A stretch of DNA of 64,000 nt, from assembly GCF_900091435.1 (NCBI RefSeq), contig NZ_FMCS01000008.1, forward strand, positions 186,001 to 250,000, given 5' to 3'. The DNA is from Micromonospora chaiyaphumensis. Its GTDB lineage: Bacteria > Actinomycetota > Actinomycetes > Mycobacteriales > Micromonosporaceae. Position 1 is the first letter of the stretch. Each line of letters starts with the position of its first letter. Under the pieces are notes generated by a model, which worked only from the letters and a program-made list of their open reading frames with translations, was not told where the DNA came from and made no database searches. Positions 27,493 to 36,871 of this stretch are shown piece after piece. The position numbers were made by a program, and so were the translations under genes.

Positions 27493-28610
27493 TGGCCGGC
27501 AACTCGCAGCGCCGTGGCCGGCGACTGACGCCGAAGGCGGGCGCCCCCAAGGGCTCCGGCGGCAAAAACAAGGACTCCCTCGCCGGGCGGGGCCGCACCC
27601 TGCCCGCCGACGAGCGGCCCTGGCACAAGGCCTACTCGGGCACCGAGAAGCTGCCCCAGCGCACCGCCTGGAAGCAGGAGAAGGAGCGCCGCGCGGCGGC
27701 CGAGGAGGGGCGCGCCCCCAAGATCGGACAGCCGGGCAGCAAGGACACCACCTGGGGCAAGGGCGGCGGTCGGGGCGTTCCGGCCGCGAAGGGCCGGGGC
27801 GGCAAGCCCGCCGGCCGGTCCGGGCCGCGGGTCGCCCCCGGCCGCAAGGCGAACCCGGCCAAGGACAGCCCGGAGCTGCTGGTCGGGCGGAATCCGGTGC
27901 TGGAGTCGCTGCGCGCCCAGGTGCCGGCGACCGCCCTCTACACCGCCCAGGGCATCGACATCGACGACCGGGTCAACGAGATCGTCCGCACGGCCGCCGA
28001 CCGGGGCATCGCGATCCTCGAGGTCAGCCGGGCCGAGCTGGACCGGATGACCGGCGGCGTCCTGCACCAGGGTGTCGGCCTCCAGGTGCCGCCGTTCGCC
28101 TACGAGCCGTTCGAGGACCTGATGGCGGCGTCGCTGGAGCAGGCCGCCCCGCTGCTCGTCGCCCTGGACGGGGTCACCGACCCGCGCAACCTCGGCGCCG
28201 TGATCCGGTCGGCCGCCGCGTTCGGCGCGCAGGGTGTCTTCGTACCCGAGCGGCGGGCCGCCGGGATCACCGCGACCGCCTGGCGGACCAGCGCCGGCGC
28301 GGCGGCGCGGGTGCCGGTCGCCCAGGTCACCAACCTGACCCGGTCGCTGAAGGCGTGCAAGGACGCCGGCTTCATCGTGGTGGGCCTGGACGCCGACGGG
28401 CAGACCGACCTCTACGACCTGGAGGCCGCCGTCGGCCCGCTGGTCGTGGTGGTCGGCTCGGAGGGGCGCGGCCTGTCCCGCCTGGTGGGGGAGACCTGCG
28501 ACCTGACCGTGAGCATCCAGATGGTCTCCGACGTCGAGTCGCTCAACGCCAGCGTCGCCGCGGCGGTCACCCTCGCCGAGGTCGCCCGCCGCCGCTCCGT
28601 CGAGGCGTAA
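27492..28610 (+). CDS. rlmB: 23S rRNA (guanosine-2'-O-)-methyltransferase RlmB
   Basis: A 372-residue SpoU/TrmH-family SAM-dependent methyltransferase. The first 125 residues are a disordered Lys/Arg/Gly-rich actinobacterial extension. Then comes the substrate-binding domain ([15 protein letters not shown]) and the knotted catalytic domain with [34 protein letters not shown] and [16 protein letters not shown]. It is coupled to cysS and followed by a clear terminator. The precise guanosine is by family inference. Confidence 0.92.
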   Translation: MAGNSQRRGRRLTPKAGAPKGSGGKNKDSLAGRGRTLPADERPWHKAYSGTEKLPQRTAWKQEKERRAAAEEGRAPKIGQPGSKDTTWGKGGGRGVPAAKGRGGKPAGRSGPRVAPGRKANPAKDSPELLVGRNPVLESLRAQVPATALYTAQGIDIDDRVNEIVRTAADRGIAILEVSRAELDRMTGGVLHQGVGLQVPPFAYEPFEDLMAASLEQAAPLLVALDGVTDPRNLGAVIRSAAAFGAQGVFVPERRAAGITATAWRTSAGAAARVPVAQVTNLTRSLKACKDAGFIVVGLDADGQTDLYDLEAAVGPLVVVVGSEGRGLSRLVGETCDLTVSIQMVSDVESLNASVAAAVTLAEVARRRSVEA

Positions 28611-28619
28611 CGACGACAC

Positions 28620-28659
28620 GAGAAAGGGGCGGTCCGCCACGGCGGACCGCCCCTTTCTC
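28620..28659. terminator. bidirectional hairpin between rlmB and msiK
   Basis: A long perfect stem (GAGAAAGGGGCGGTCCGCC with its complement, loop ACG-like) between convergent genes, with A-rich and T-rich edges on the two sides. It should stop transcription from both directions. Confidence 0.85.
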
Positions 28660-28667
28660 TGCGTACG

Positions 28668-29759
<1,092 letters not shown>

Positions 29760-30123
29760 GGTGGAGCGCTTCCTTTCACCGGCAGGAACGTGCCGGACGA
29801 TCCGAGTGGAAGGAGCGACCGGCACCCAAGGTGCCGGCCAACGGGCGGTCGACCGGGCAGCCGAGGCCAACCGGAGTGTCGTCCGTGTCACTGCACCGTA
29901 AACGTGTTTCGCGAGCCTGCCAAGACAGGAGACGGCCGGTGGGACGGAGCGCATACGCATATCGGTCAGGCGGACACGGCAGGGCATCAATCCCCTCGGC
30001 CGCAGGCCGGCACGGGCGTCGATCCGTCGGGCTGCTGGTCGGGAAATTGACGTTTTCCGTGCTCGGGAGGCCTGCTGAGCGGGATTTCCGGCCGTCAGTC
30101 GTTATGCTGACCCCGGACCACGC
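29760..30123. other. 364-bp intergenic region upstream of msiK and tRNA-Thr
   Basis: No protein gene is visible. The msiK side has a hairpin CCGGCACCCAAGGTGCCGG around 29819-29837 and a related CCGGCAGGAACGTGCCGG nearby, likely leader structure. The tRNA side has a TATGCT -10-like word at 30103-30108 inside GTCAG/CTGAC arms, about 16 nt before the tRNA. Confidence 0.5.
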
Positions 30124-30200
30124 GCCCCTGTAGCTCAGCTGGCCAGAGCACTCGCCTTGTAAGCGAGATGTCGCCGGTTCGATCCCGGCCGGGGGCTCCA
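30124..30200 (+). tRNA. tRNA-Thr (anticodon TGT)
   Basis: A full cloverleaf with a genome-encoded CCA end. The acceptor stem is GCCCCTG/CGGGGGC, the D-arm GTAGCTCAGCTGG region is typical, and the anticodon stem CTCGC/GCGAG holds the loop CTTGTAA, giving anticodon TGT for ACA codons. The T-arm has GGTTCGATCC. The discriminator base is T. A 9-bp hairpin terminator follows at 30216. Confidence 0.95.
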
Positions 30201-30215
30201 ATTCCATCAGGTGTT

Positions 30216-30236
30216 TCGCGGCGGTGGCCGCCGCGA
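30216..30236 (+). terminator. hairpin after tRNA-Thr
   Basis: TCGCGGCGG (30216-30224), loop TGG and CCGCCGCGA (30228-30236) form a perfect 9-bp stem 16 nt downstream of the tRNA. Confidence 0.6.
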
Positions 30237-30316
30237 GACGGCCCGATGACAGCAACGCGATTCACGACAGCCGTCGTCAAATGTGGTGGCACCAGGCCAC
30301 GTTTGTCTGTCGCGGG

Positions 30317-31153
30317 TCAGACCGTTGAGTCGGTGTTCAGCGAGGCCAGGATGCGCAGCTTCTCCGCGCTCTCGGTGCCCTGGTCAGGGTAGTAGAGCAC
30401 CAGGATCACCTCGCCGGCCGGCAGCTTGTCCCGGTTGAGCCGCAGGGTGCCGACCACCGGATGGTTCACAGTGATCGAGCCGCCCTCCAGTTCGCTGACG
30501 TCGTGGCGGGCCCAGAGCCGCCGGAAGCGCTCGCTGGCCAGGGAGAGCTCGCCGACCAGTTCGACGATGCGGGCGTCGTCGGTCGCGTCGCCGATGGACT
30601 TGCGGAAGGCAGCGACGAACCCGGCGGTGGACGCCTCCCAGTCCTGGTGGAACGCCCGCTCCTCGGGGTCGAGCAGCAGCGAGCGGAGCCGGTTCTCGCC
30701 CGGTCGCAGGCGCGGTGACAGCGCGACGGCCAGCGGGTTCGAGGCCAGCACGTCGAACGAACGACCCTCGATGAAGGCCGGCACGTCGATGGCGGCCAGC
30801 AGGTGGTGCAGCCGGGCCGGAACGCGTTCCGGTGGGCGGCGGCGCGGGCGGGCGCGTGGCCGGGTGGTGCTGAGGCCGAGCAGGTATTCGCGTTCGACGT
30901 CGTCCAGCTCGAGCACCCGGGCCAGCGCCTCGAGGACCTGCCGCGACGGGTTCTTGTCACGGCCCCGTTCCAGCCGCAGGTAGTAGTCGGGGCTGATGCC
31001 GGCCAGCAGCGCCACCTCCTCGCGGCGCAGGCCCTTGACCCGGCGGTTGGCGCCGGCCGGGATACCCGCCCGTTCCGGCGTGATCAGCTCGCGCCGGGCC
31101 CGCAGGTACGCCCCGAGCCGACTGGTCGCGTCGTCACCGCTCACGAAAATCAC
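30317..31153 (-). CDS. XRE-type regulator with MmyB-like ligand domain
   Basis: A 278-residue regulator with an N-terminal helix-turn-helix (LGAYLRARRELITPE, GLRREEVALLAGISPDYYLR, LERGRDKNPSRQVLEALARV). A C-terminal MmyB-like domain follows (VPARLHHLLAAIDVPAFIEGRSFDV region), which is PAS-like and binds lipidic ligands in relatives. The start may be the GTG at 31153 or the one at 31144; neither has a strong ribosome site. It is divergent from a short-chain dehydrogenase gene, a very common pair in which the regulator represses the enzyme. Confidence 0.9.
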   Translation of the reverse strand: MIFVSGDDATSRLGAYLRARRELITPERAGIPAGANRRVKGLRREEVALLAGISPDYYLRLERGRDKNPSRQVLEALARVLELDDVEREYLLGLSTTRPRARPRRRPPERVPARLHHLLAAIDVPAFIEGRSFDVLASNPLAVALSPRLRPGENRLRSLLLDPEERAFHQDWEASTAGFVAAFRKSIGDATDDARIVELVGELSLASERFRRLWARHDVSELEGGSITVNHPVVGTLRLNRDKLPAGEVILVLYYPDQGTESAEKLRILASLNTDSTV

Positions 31154-31249
31154 GGTAGCCCGAGGCCAGGGGCCGGAAGGGGGTCCTGCCGCACCCCTGG
31201 ATCAGCGGAGCCTGCCCAGCCGTGGCGATCCGGCTGGAGTGTGGATCGC

Positions 31250-31993
31250 ATGGACATGACGAATCGCACGGTTTTCATCGTCGGCGGCACCTCCGGCATC
31301 GGGCTGGGCCTGGCCCACCGCTTCGCCGCCGCCGGCAGCACGGTCATCGTCGGCGGGCGCCGGAACGACCCGGTCGACGGCCTCGCCACCATCGAGGTCG
31401 ATGTCACCGACCCCGAGTCAGTGCTGCGGGCCCGCGACCGGGTGCTGGCCGACCACCCGGACCTGGACGTCGTGGTCACGATGTCCGGCGTCATGCTCAC
31501 CGAGGATCTCCGCGACCCGACGCACTTCGCCAGCGCCGAGACCATGATTGCGACGAATGTGCTCGGTACCATCCGGGTGATCGACGCGTTCACCCCACAC
31601 CTCATCGAGCGCGGCGTCGGCACGATCATCACGGTCAGCTCGGGCATCGCCTTCCTGCCGTTCCCGATCGCGCCGACGTACGGCGCGTCCAAGGCGGCTG
31701 TGCACGCCTACTCGGAGGCCCTCCGCGCTCAGCTCCTCGGCACCGGCGTCGAGGTCGCCGAACTGGTGCCGCCGGCCGTGGCCAGCCATCCGGACATCGC
31801 GAGCAGGAACCCGCACGCCCTGGACCTCAACGACTACCTCGACGAGGTGGTGGGCCTGCTGTCCGAGCAGCCCACCCCGCACGAGATCCTCGTCAAGGGC
31901 GTGCTGATGCATCGCTGGGCCGAGCGCGACGGCACCTACGCCGAGTTGGTCGCCCAACGCTCGAAGGCGCTGGCCGGCCTCCCCGGCCGCTGA
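31250..31993 (+). CDS. short-chain dehydrogenase/reductase (DltE-like)
   Basis: A 247-residue Rossmann-fold oxidoreductase. The nucleotide motif is GGTSGIGLG near residues 11-19, an acidic VDVTDPES follows the third strand, and the catalytic pair is Tyr144 and Lys148 in YGASK, preceded by the SSG serine region. The substrate is unknown. It is divergent from the XRE/MmyB-type regulator. A second in-frame ATG at 31256 is an equally possible start. Confidence 0.88.
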   Translation: MDMTNRTVFIVGGTSGIGLGLAHRFAAAGSTVIVGGRRNDPVDGLATIEVDVTDPESVLRARDRVLADHPDLDVVVTMSGVMLTEDLRDPTHFASAETMIATNVLGTIRVIDAFTPHLIERGVGTIITVSSGIAFLPFPIAPTYGASKAAVHAYSEALRAQLLGTGVEVAELVPPAVASHPDIASRNPHALDLNDYLDEVVGLLSEQPTPHEILVKGVLMHRWAERDGTYAELVAQRSKALAGLPGR

Positions 31994-32119
31994 TCCCGAC
32001 TCGCCGGCACCTGCTCGTCGACGCGAGCCGCCAGCAGCTGGCACCGCCGCTCGACGTAGCCGTCCACGAAGGTCAGCCGGCAGCTTGAGTCCGCAAACCC
32101 GGCGGGGATGCTTCGGAAC

Positions 32120-32839
32120 TCAGGAGGCAGCCGGTTCTCCACCGGCCCGTTCGCGGGCGCGTCTGATGCTGGCGATCTCGCCCTTGATCGGCCACCAGTA
32201 GAACGGAACGAACGCGGCGAGCACCGCAATGCCGAGGACGGGGTGCCATGCGCCCAGGAGGGTCCCGACGGCGATCCAGACGGGCGCCGGCCGGAAGCGC
32301 CTGCTGATCGCCGCCGCAGCGGCCGCGTCGGTGGCCGGATCCACCAGGCGGCGGCCGCGCCGCGCGTACTCCCAGATGACGTTGAACAGGATCGCCGCCA
32401 CCTCGTAGGCGATCCCGTAGAAGAGGACGGCGGTTCGCTCGCCGTGGCCCGACTCGAACGCGCTGGCCAGCACGGCGGAGGCGAACGGCAGGAACGCGAT
32501 CTGCATCAGGAGGAGGGTGTTGAGGAGCAGTACCAGGCGATCCGCGGAGCGGATGTGGTCGAACATGACGTGGTGGTTCACCCACATCTGTCCGATGAGC
32601 AGGAAGGTGAGGAAGTACGCCGCGTAGGAGGGCCACAGCTCGCGGAGGCCCTGCCAGAGGTGCCGGGTGTCCTCGGGCGGGCGGATCTCCAGGACGAGCA
32701 GCGTGACGGCGATGGCGATGACCGCGTCACTGAACGCGACGACTCGCTTCGGGTCTCGCTCCGCACCAATCGGAGTGCTGCGTCGCTCCTCCCGGTCACC
32801 AGCGTTCGAGGTGCTGCCGGCCGCGCGGAACCAGGGCAT
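32120..32839 (-). CDS. TMEM175-family membrane protein
   Basis: A 239-residue protein with six hydrophobic helices. The first carries the family signature RVVAFSDAVIAIAVTLLVLE, which in characterised TMEM175 channels lines a potassium pore. The ATG at 32839 is chosen; the frame is open to a TTG at 32872, which would add 11 residues. It precedes no clear partner and is convergent with the SDR gene. The 126 bp between them hold no convincing gene. Potassium or proton conductance is inferred from the family. Confidence 0.85.
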   Translation of the reverse strand: MPWFRAAGSTSNAGDREERRSTPIGAERDPKRVVAFSDAVIAIAVTLLVLEIRPPEDTRHLWQGLRELWPSYAAYFLTFLLIGQMWVNHHVMFDHIRSADRLVLLLNTLLLMQIAFLPFASAVLASAFESGHGERTAVLFYGIAYEVAAILFNVIWEYARRGRRLVDPATDAAAAAAISRRFRPAPVWIAVGTLLGAWHPVLGIAVLAAFVPFYWWPIKGEIASIRRARERAGGEPAAS

Positions 32840-32911
32840 GCGTTCCGGCTTCCCCTCCGTCACAGGCGACAAACCCGCCGTTCGGCGCGGACGCCGATCC
32901 GGCGGGATCGC

Positions 32912-33550
32912 TCACCCGGTCGCGGGGGAGCCGTCGAGCGGCAGGCCGCGGGGTGGCTGCTCCGGCAGCGCGCCGGCGTTCGGCACGTGCAGCCCGTCGA
33001 GGGCCAGCTCCAGGTAGCGGCGCCAGGCCTGCGGCTGGTCCGCCAGCAGGGGCGCCGCCGTCTGATGGATGCCGCCCAGCAGCAGCACGATGTCCGTCCC
33101 TGTGACGTCGTCGCGGACGGCGCCCTGCTCGCGGGCCCGGGCCGTGAGCGCCTCGGCGGCGTCGCAGAGGTGGTTGATCGCCGCGCGTACGTCAGGGTTC
33201 TGCAGTGACGGGCGCCCGACCACCTCGCAGAACGCGCGGTCGGCGGCGAGCGCCTCGACGCCGTTGGTCATGAACTCCCGGAGCGCGGCCGCCGCGTCGT
33301 CGGCCTGACGGAGCCGGTCGGCCGTGCCGGTGAGCCGGTCGAGCAGTTGCAGCATGATCGCGGCGAGCAGGTCCTCCTTCGAGGCGAAGTGCCGGAACAC
33401 CGTGCCCTTGGCGAGGCCGGCGCGCTGGGCGATCTCGCCCATCGACACCTCCACCCCACGCTCGGCGAAGGCCGCCGTCGCGGCCCCGAGCAGGAGCCGC
33501 CGGTTGCGCACCATGTCGGCTCGCTGGCCGGCGGCCGTCGTCTCGCTCAC
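32912..33550 (-). CDS. TetR/AcrR family repressor
   Basis: A 212-residue one-component repressor. The N-terminal HTH (RRLLLGAATAAFAERGVEV, MGEIAQRAGLAKGTVFRHF, ASKEDLLAAI) is canonical; the C-terminal ligand domain is variable. The GTG start has GGGAGGGAGGG just upstream. It is divergent from an SDR gene, and two perfect or near-perfect GACCG-type palindromes in the gap are strong candidate operators, so it probably represses both itself and the SDR. Confidence 0.92.
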   Translation of the reverse strand: MSETTAAGQRADMVRNRRLLLGAATAAFAERGVEVSMGEIAQRAGLAKGTVFRHFASKEDLLAAIMLQLLDRLTGTADRLRQADDAAAALREFMTNGVEALAADRAFCEVVGRPSLQNPDVRAAINHLCDAAEALTARAREQGAVRDDVTGTDIVLLLGGIHQTAAPLLADQPQAWRRYLELALDGLHVPNAGALPEQPPRGLPLDGSPATG

Positions 33551-33585
33551 GCGCGCCCTCCCTCCCTGTGAAGCCTAGCACAACA

Positions 33586-33599
33586 TGACCGGCCGGTCA
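33586..33599. promoter_or_regulatory. TetR operator 1
   Basis: TGACCGGCCGGTCA is a perfect 14-bp palindrome, 36 bp upstream of the repressor start. The arm TGACCG is shared with operator 2. Confidence 0.75.
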
Positions 33600-33619
33600 G
33601 GTTAGCTGCTACGGTCAAG

Positions 33620-33635
33620 ATGACCGAGCGGTCAT
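33620..33635. promoter_or_regulatory. TetR operator 2
   Basis: ATGACCGAGCGGTCAT is palindromic except for the central AG pair. It lies 25 bp upstream of the SDR start and repeats the TGACCG arms of operator 1, 34 bp away. Confidence 0.75.
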
Positions 33636-33659
33636 TTTCACGAACGCGGGAGGAACACC

Positions 33660-34397
33660 GTGGGGAACACACTGGAAGGGAAGGCCGTCCTGGTCACGGG
33701 CGCGTCCTCGGGCATCGGCCGGGCCACGGCCCTTGCCCTGTCGGAGGCGGGCGCCCGGGTCGCCGTCGGCGCTCGGCGGGCCGACCGGCTGAAGGCCCTC
33801 ACCGAGGACGCCCCCGGCGAGATGCTGGCCCTCGACCTGGACGTCACCGACCCTGAGTCGGTCCGGGACGCCGTCGCGGCGACCGTGGCGCGCTTCGCAG
33901 CACTCGACGTGCTCGTGAACAACGCGGGCGTCATGCTCAGCGGCCCGATCCTCGGAGCGGACACCGCCGAGTGGACGCGCATGGTCGAGACGAACCTGCT
34001 GGGATCGATGTACGCGGTCCATGCCGCCCTGCCGCACCTGCTCGCGTCCCGGGGCGCGGTCGTGCAGATCTCCTCCACCTCGGGCCGCACCGCGTCGGCC
34101 GCGAGCGGGGTCTACGCCGCCACCAAGTTCGGCGTCAACGCGTTCGCCGAGGCGTTGCGGCAGGAGGTCACCGCCCAGGGCGTACGGGTCGTCGTCATCG
34201 AGCCCGGCTTCGTCGCGACCGAGCTGGCCAGCCACCTCACCGACCCGGCCATGCGGGCCGCGGCGCGGACCATGGCGGACTCCATGCGGACCCTCCGGGC
34301 CGAGGACGTCGCCGCCGCGGTCCGGTACGCGCTCACCCAACCCGAGCACGTCGCCGTCAACGAGATCCTCATCCGGCCGACCGACCAGACCCGCTGA
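33660..34397 (+). CDS. short-chain dehydrogenase/reductase
   Basis: A 245-residue classical SDR with TGASSGIGRA as the cofactor loop, LDVLVNNAGVM after the fourth strand, SSTSGRTA with the catalytic serine, and Tyr152/Lys156 in YAATK. PGFVATEL closes the active site. The GTG start has GGGAGGAACACC upstream. It is likely controlled by the divergent TetR protein through two operators in the gap. The substrate is not evident. Confidence 0.9.
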   Translation: MGNTLEGKAVLVTGASSGIGRATALALSEAGARVAVGARRADRLKALTEDAPGEMLALDLDVTDPESVRDAVAATVARFAALDVLVNNAGVMLSGPILGADTAEWTRMVETNLLGSMYAVHAALPHLLASRGAVVQISSTSGRTASAASGVYAATKFGVNAFAEALRQEVTAQGVRVVVIEPGFVATELASHLTDPAMRAAARTMADSMRTLRAEDVAAAVRYALTQPEHVAVNEILIRPTDQTR

Positions 34398-34451
34398 GCG
34401 TGCCCGCGCGGGGCGGCGGTGCGCACAGCGTCGCCCCGCGCGGGTCGCCGG

Positions 34452-34916
34452 TCAGCCCCAGTTCTGCGGGGCCGGCTGCCGGGTCGCGGCGTTGATGCGG
34501 TTGAAGAAGTTGGTGGTGGCGATCCAGAGCACGAGCGCCGCCAGTTCCTTCTCGCCGAAGTGCCGGGCCGCCTCGTCCCACACGGCGTCCGGCACGGCGT
34601 CGCTCCGGTCGGCGAGCCGGGTCGCGTGCTCGGCCAGGGCGAGCGCGGCCCGCTCGGCGTCGGTGAAGTACGGCGTCTCCCGCCACACGGCCACCGCGAA
34701 GAGCCGCTCCTCGGTCTCGCCGTTCTTGCGGGCGTTCCGCGCCCCGGAGTCGACGCAGGCGCTGCACCCGTTGATCTGGCTGGCCCGCAGGTGGACCAGC
34801 TCCAGGGTGGTCGCCGGCACGCCCGCCGAGTGCGCCGCCTTGTAGAGGAGGTTGACCGCCTTCACGGCGTCGGGGAGGAGAGCCGCCGGGTTCTGGATGC
34901 GAGCCTCGAGAGACAT
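34452..34916 (-). CDS. carboxymuconolactone decarboxylase-like (AhpD-type) protein
   Basis: A 154-residue helical protein with the redox-active NGCSACVDSG motif (Cys51 and Cys54) and the downstream RLFAVAVWRETPYFTDAERA segment of the AhpD-like group. These proteins act in peroxide defence or as uncharacterised oxidoreductases. It is divergent from an ECF sigma gene, the hallmark arrangement of ECF41 systems, where the sigma factor drives exactly this type of gene. A matching promoter-like sequence is upstream at 34991-35017. Confidence 0.9.
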   Translation of the reverse strand: MSLEARIQNPAALLPDAVKAVNLLYKAAHSAGVPATTLELVHLRASQINGCSACVDSGARNARKNGETEERLFAVAVWRETPYFTDAERAALALAEHATRLADRSDAVPDAVWDEAARHFGEKELAALVLWIATTNFFNRINAATRQPAPQNWG

Positions 34917-34990
34917 CTTGGGTCCGTCCTGTCCTGTTAGGCTGGCCGGCGTTCGCCCGCGCGGCCGCTGTCGTCGTCCGTCACCCGGTT

Positions 34991-35017
34991 GTCGAGGGCC
35001 GGACCGGCGGCGTGACA
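34991..35017 (-). promoter_or_regulatory. ECF41-like promoter of the decarboxylase-like gene
   Basis: On the minus strand, TGTCACG, 16 nt, then CGAC. The ECF41 consensus as I recall it is TGTCACA, 16 nt, CGTC. It lies 75 bp upstream of the 34916 start in the sigma/AhpD-like divergent gap. Confidence 0.5.
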
Positions 35018-35060
35018 GATGTGACGGTGGTCACCCGGAGGCCGTGGGGATGGCGAGACC

Positions 35061-35927
35061 GTGAGCGACACCGACCTGTTGGTCCGCAGCTTCGAGGAGC
35101 AGCGCCCCCGCCTCCGGGCGGTGGCCGAACGGATGCTCGGGTCCGCCGCCGAGGCCGACGACGCCGTGCAGGACACCTGGCTCCGCCTGAGCCGCGCCGA
35201 CGTCGGCGCCATCGACAACCTGCCCGGGTGGTTGACCACTACCGTCGGCCGGGTCTGCCTGGACCGGCTGCGGTCGGCCGGCGCCCGGCGCGAGGAGGCC
35301 ACCGGCGAGGCGGGGGACGGGCCGGCGGGCGAGGCGGCCGGCGGCCGGGATCCGGAGCAGGAGGCCCTGCTCGCCGAGTCGGTCGGCCGGGCGCTGGAGG
35401 TGGTGTTGACCACCCTCGGCCCCACCGAGCGGCTGGTGTTCGTGCTGCACGACATGTTCGCCGTCTCCTTCGAGGAGATCGCGCCGGTGGTGGACCGCAG
35501 CACCCCGGCGGTGCGGCAGATCGCCAGCCGGGCCCGCCGCCGGGTGCAGGACCGGTCGGTCGACCCGGTCACGGACCCCGCCCGCCAGCGCCGCGTGGTC
35601 GAGGCGTTCCTCGCCGCGTCCCGGGAGGGTCGCTTCGACGACCTGGTCAGCCTCCTCGACCCGTACGTGGTGATGCGCGCCGACGCCGCCGCGGTGCGGA
35701 TGGGTGGCACCCCGGAGGCGCGTGGCTCCTCCGCGGTGGCCGACTTCTTCAACGGCCGGGCGCAGGCCGCCGTCCCCGCGTTCGTGGACGGGCTGCCCGG
35801 TGCCGTGGTCGTCGTTGACGGCCGGATCCGCCTCGCGCTCAGCTTCACGGTCACCGACCGGATCATCGGTATCGAGACGGTGGCCGACCCCGAGCAGCTC
35901 CGCGCACTCGAGCTGGTGGTGGGGTGA
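35061..35927 (+). CDS. ECF41-like (SigJ-type) sigma factor
   Basis: A 288-residue extracytoplasmic-function sigma factor. Region 2 is near residues 5-75 (RMLGSAAEADDAVQDTWLRL), region 4 near 110-165 (LGPTERLVFVLHDMFAVSFE, then VVDRSTPAVRQIASRARRRV). A C-terminal SnoaL-like domain of about 110 residues replaces a separate anti-sigma factor and in ECF41 proteins both inhibits and assists activity. The DPEQL near the end resembles the conserved NPDKL motif of that group. It overlaps the next gene, an AraC regulator, by GTGA and is divergent from its likely target. Confidence 0.9.
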   Translation: MSDTDLLVRSFEEQRPRLRAVAERMLGSAAEADDAVQDTWLRLSRADVGAIDNLPGWLTTTVGRVCLDRLRSAGARREEATGEAGDGPAGEAAGGRDPEQEALLAESVGRALEVVLTTLGPTERLVFVLHDMFAVSFEEIAPVVDRSTPAVRQIASRARRRVQDRSVDPVTDPARQRRVVEAFLAASREGRFDDLVSLLDPYVVMRADAAAVRMGGTPEARGSSAVADFFNGRAQAAVPAFVDGLPGAVVVVDGRIRLALSFTVTDRIIGIETVADPEQLRALELVVG

Positions 35928-36346
35928 GCCGGGCCGTCGAGGAGTCGAACCGGGCCATGCTGCGCGCCCGGGACGCCATGGACCGGGCGTACGCGGAGCC
36001 GCTCGACGTGCCGGCGCTGGCCGGCATCGCGCACGTCTCGGCGGCGCACTTCATCCGCACCTTCCGGGCCACCTTCGGCGAGACACCGCACCGCTACCTG
36101 CAGCGGCGGCGCGTCGAGCGGGCCATGTACCTGCTGGTGCAGACCGACCAGCCGGTCACCGAGATCTGCCATCTGGTCGGCTTCGGCAGCCTCGGCACGT
36201 TCAGCCGGACCTTCCGCGACATCGTCGGCGAGTCACCGTCGGCCTACCGGCGGCGCAAGGCGGTGGCGGTGGACGTGCCGAGTTGCTTCATCAAGGCCTG
36301 GACGCGGCCGAGCGCGACGGCGGAGGAACCTGTCACTTTTGGATAA
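35924..36346 (+). CDS. AraC family transcriptional regulator, DNA-binding domain only
   Basis: A 140-residue protein that is little more than the two AraC helix-turn-helix motifs: LDVPALAGIAHVSAAHFIRT with FRATFGETPHRYLQRRRVER, and VTEICHLVGFGSLGTFSRTF with FRDIVGESPSAYRRR. There is no N-terminal effector domain. It starts inside the sigma-factor stop (GTGA) and is followed 36 bp later by a VOC gene. This AraC/VOC pair is often seen in actinobacteria, and the regulator probably controls that gene. Confidence 0.9.
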   Translation: MSRAVEESNRAMLRARDAMDRAYAEPLDVPALAGIAHVSAAHFIRTFRATFGETPHRYLQRRRVERAMYLLVQTDQPVTEICHLVGFGSLGTFSRTFRDIVGESPSAYRRRKAVAVDVPSCFIKAWTRPSATAEEPVTFG

Positions 36347-36381
36347 GCACCAGGTCAGCGCCTTGCTCTAGCGTTCCAGGC

Positions 36382-36801
36382 ATGACGATGACCTCGATTT
36401 CCCGCTCCCAGATCTACGTCCTCGACCAGGACGAGGCGCTCGACTTCTACGTCGGCAAGCTCGGCCTCGAGGTGAACACCGACCAGGACCTCGGCTTCAT
36501 GCGGTGGCTCACGGTCAACGTGCCGGGCGACCCGGAGCACGAGATCCTGCTGGAGAAGCCCGGGCCCCCGGCCCTCGACCCGGCCACCGCCGAGCGGGTC
36601 CGTGAACTGCTGACCAAGGGCGCGATGAGCGGCTGGCTCTGCCTCACCACGGACGACGCGCGCAAGGCGTACGAGGACCTGGTGGCCAAGGGCGTGGACG
36701 TCACCGACGAGCCGACCGAGCGGCCGTACGGGATCGACTTCGGGATCCGCGACCCCTTCGGCAACCGGATCCGCATCGGCCAGATGAACCCCCGCGCCTG
36801 A
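36382..36801 (+). CDS. VOC (glyoxalase/bleomycin resistance-like) protein
   Basis: A 139-residue protein of two beta-alpha-beta-beta-beta units. The first opens with SQIYVLDQDEALDFYVGKLG, and the second ends with YGIDFGIRDPFGNRIRIGQ, the usual VOC close with an Asp-Pro-x-Gly-Asn turn. Substrate and metal are unknown. It follows the AraC regulator on the same strand. A TGTCACT word at 36336 upstream resembles the -35 of ECF41 promoters, though the -10 is not clear. Confidence 0.88.
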   Translation: MTMTSISRSQIYVLDQDEALDFYVGKLGLEVNTDQDLGFMRWLTVNVPGDPEHEILLEKPGPPALDPATAERVRELLTKGAMSGWLCLTTDDARKAYEDLVAKGVDVTDEPTERPYGIDFGIRDPFGNRIRIGQMNPRA

Positions 36802-36814
36802 CGAGCGGGCCCCC

Positions 36815-36858
36815 GGGGTCGGGAACGGGCGACTAGTCTCGCCTTTCGTCCCGACCCC
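36815..36858. promoter_or_regulatory. inverted repeat around a -10-like word
   Basis: GGGGTCGGGA (36815-36824) and TCCCGACCCC (36849-36858) are perfect complements across 24 nt that include TAGTCT. The right arm ends next to the ribosome site of the phosphatase gene. It may end the VOC transcript or control the next promoter. Confidence 0.4.
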
Positions 36859-36871
36859 GGAGGTGCCCCGG

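Noticed and set aside
31994-32119. Minus-strand frame with regulator-like ending (DGYVERRCQLLAARVDEQV)
   Set aside because: Too short, no start or DNA-binding part; could be a remnant but support is too thin.
36336-36360. ECF41 promoter for the VOC gene
   Set aside because: TGTCACT fits a -35 but the CGTC-like -10 at 16 nt is missing, so it is left as a remark only.
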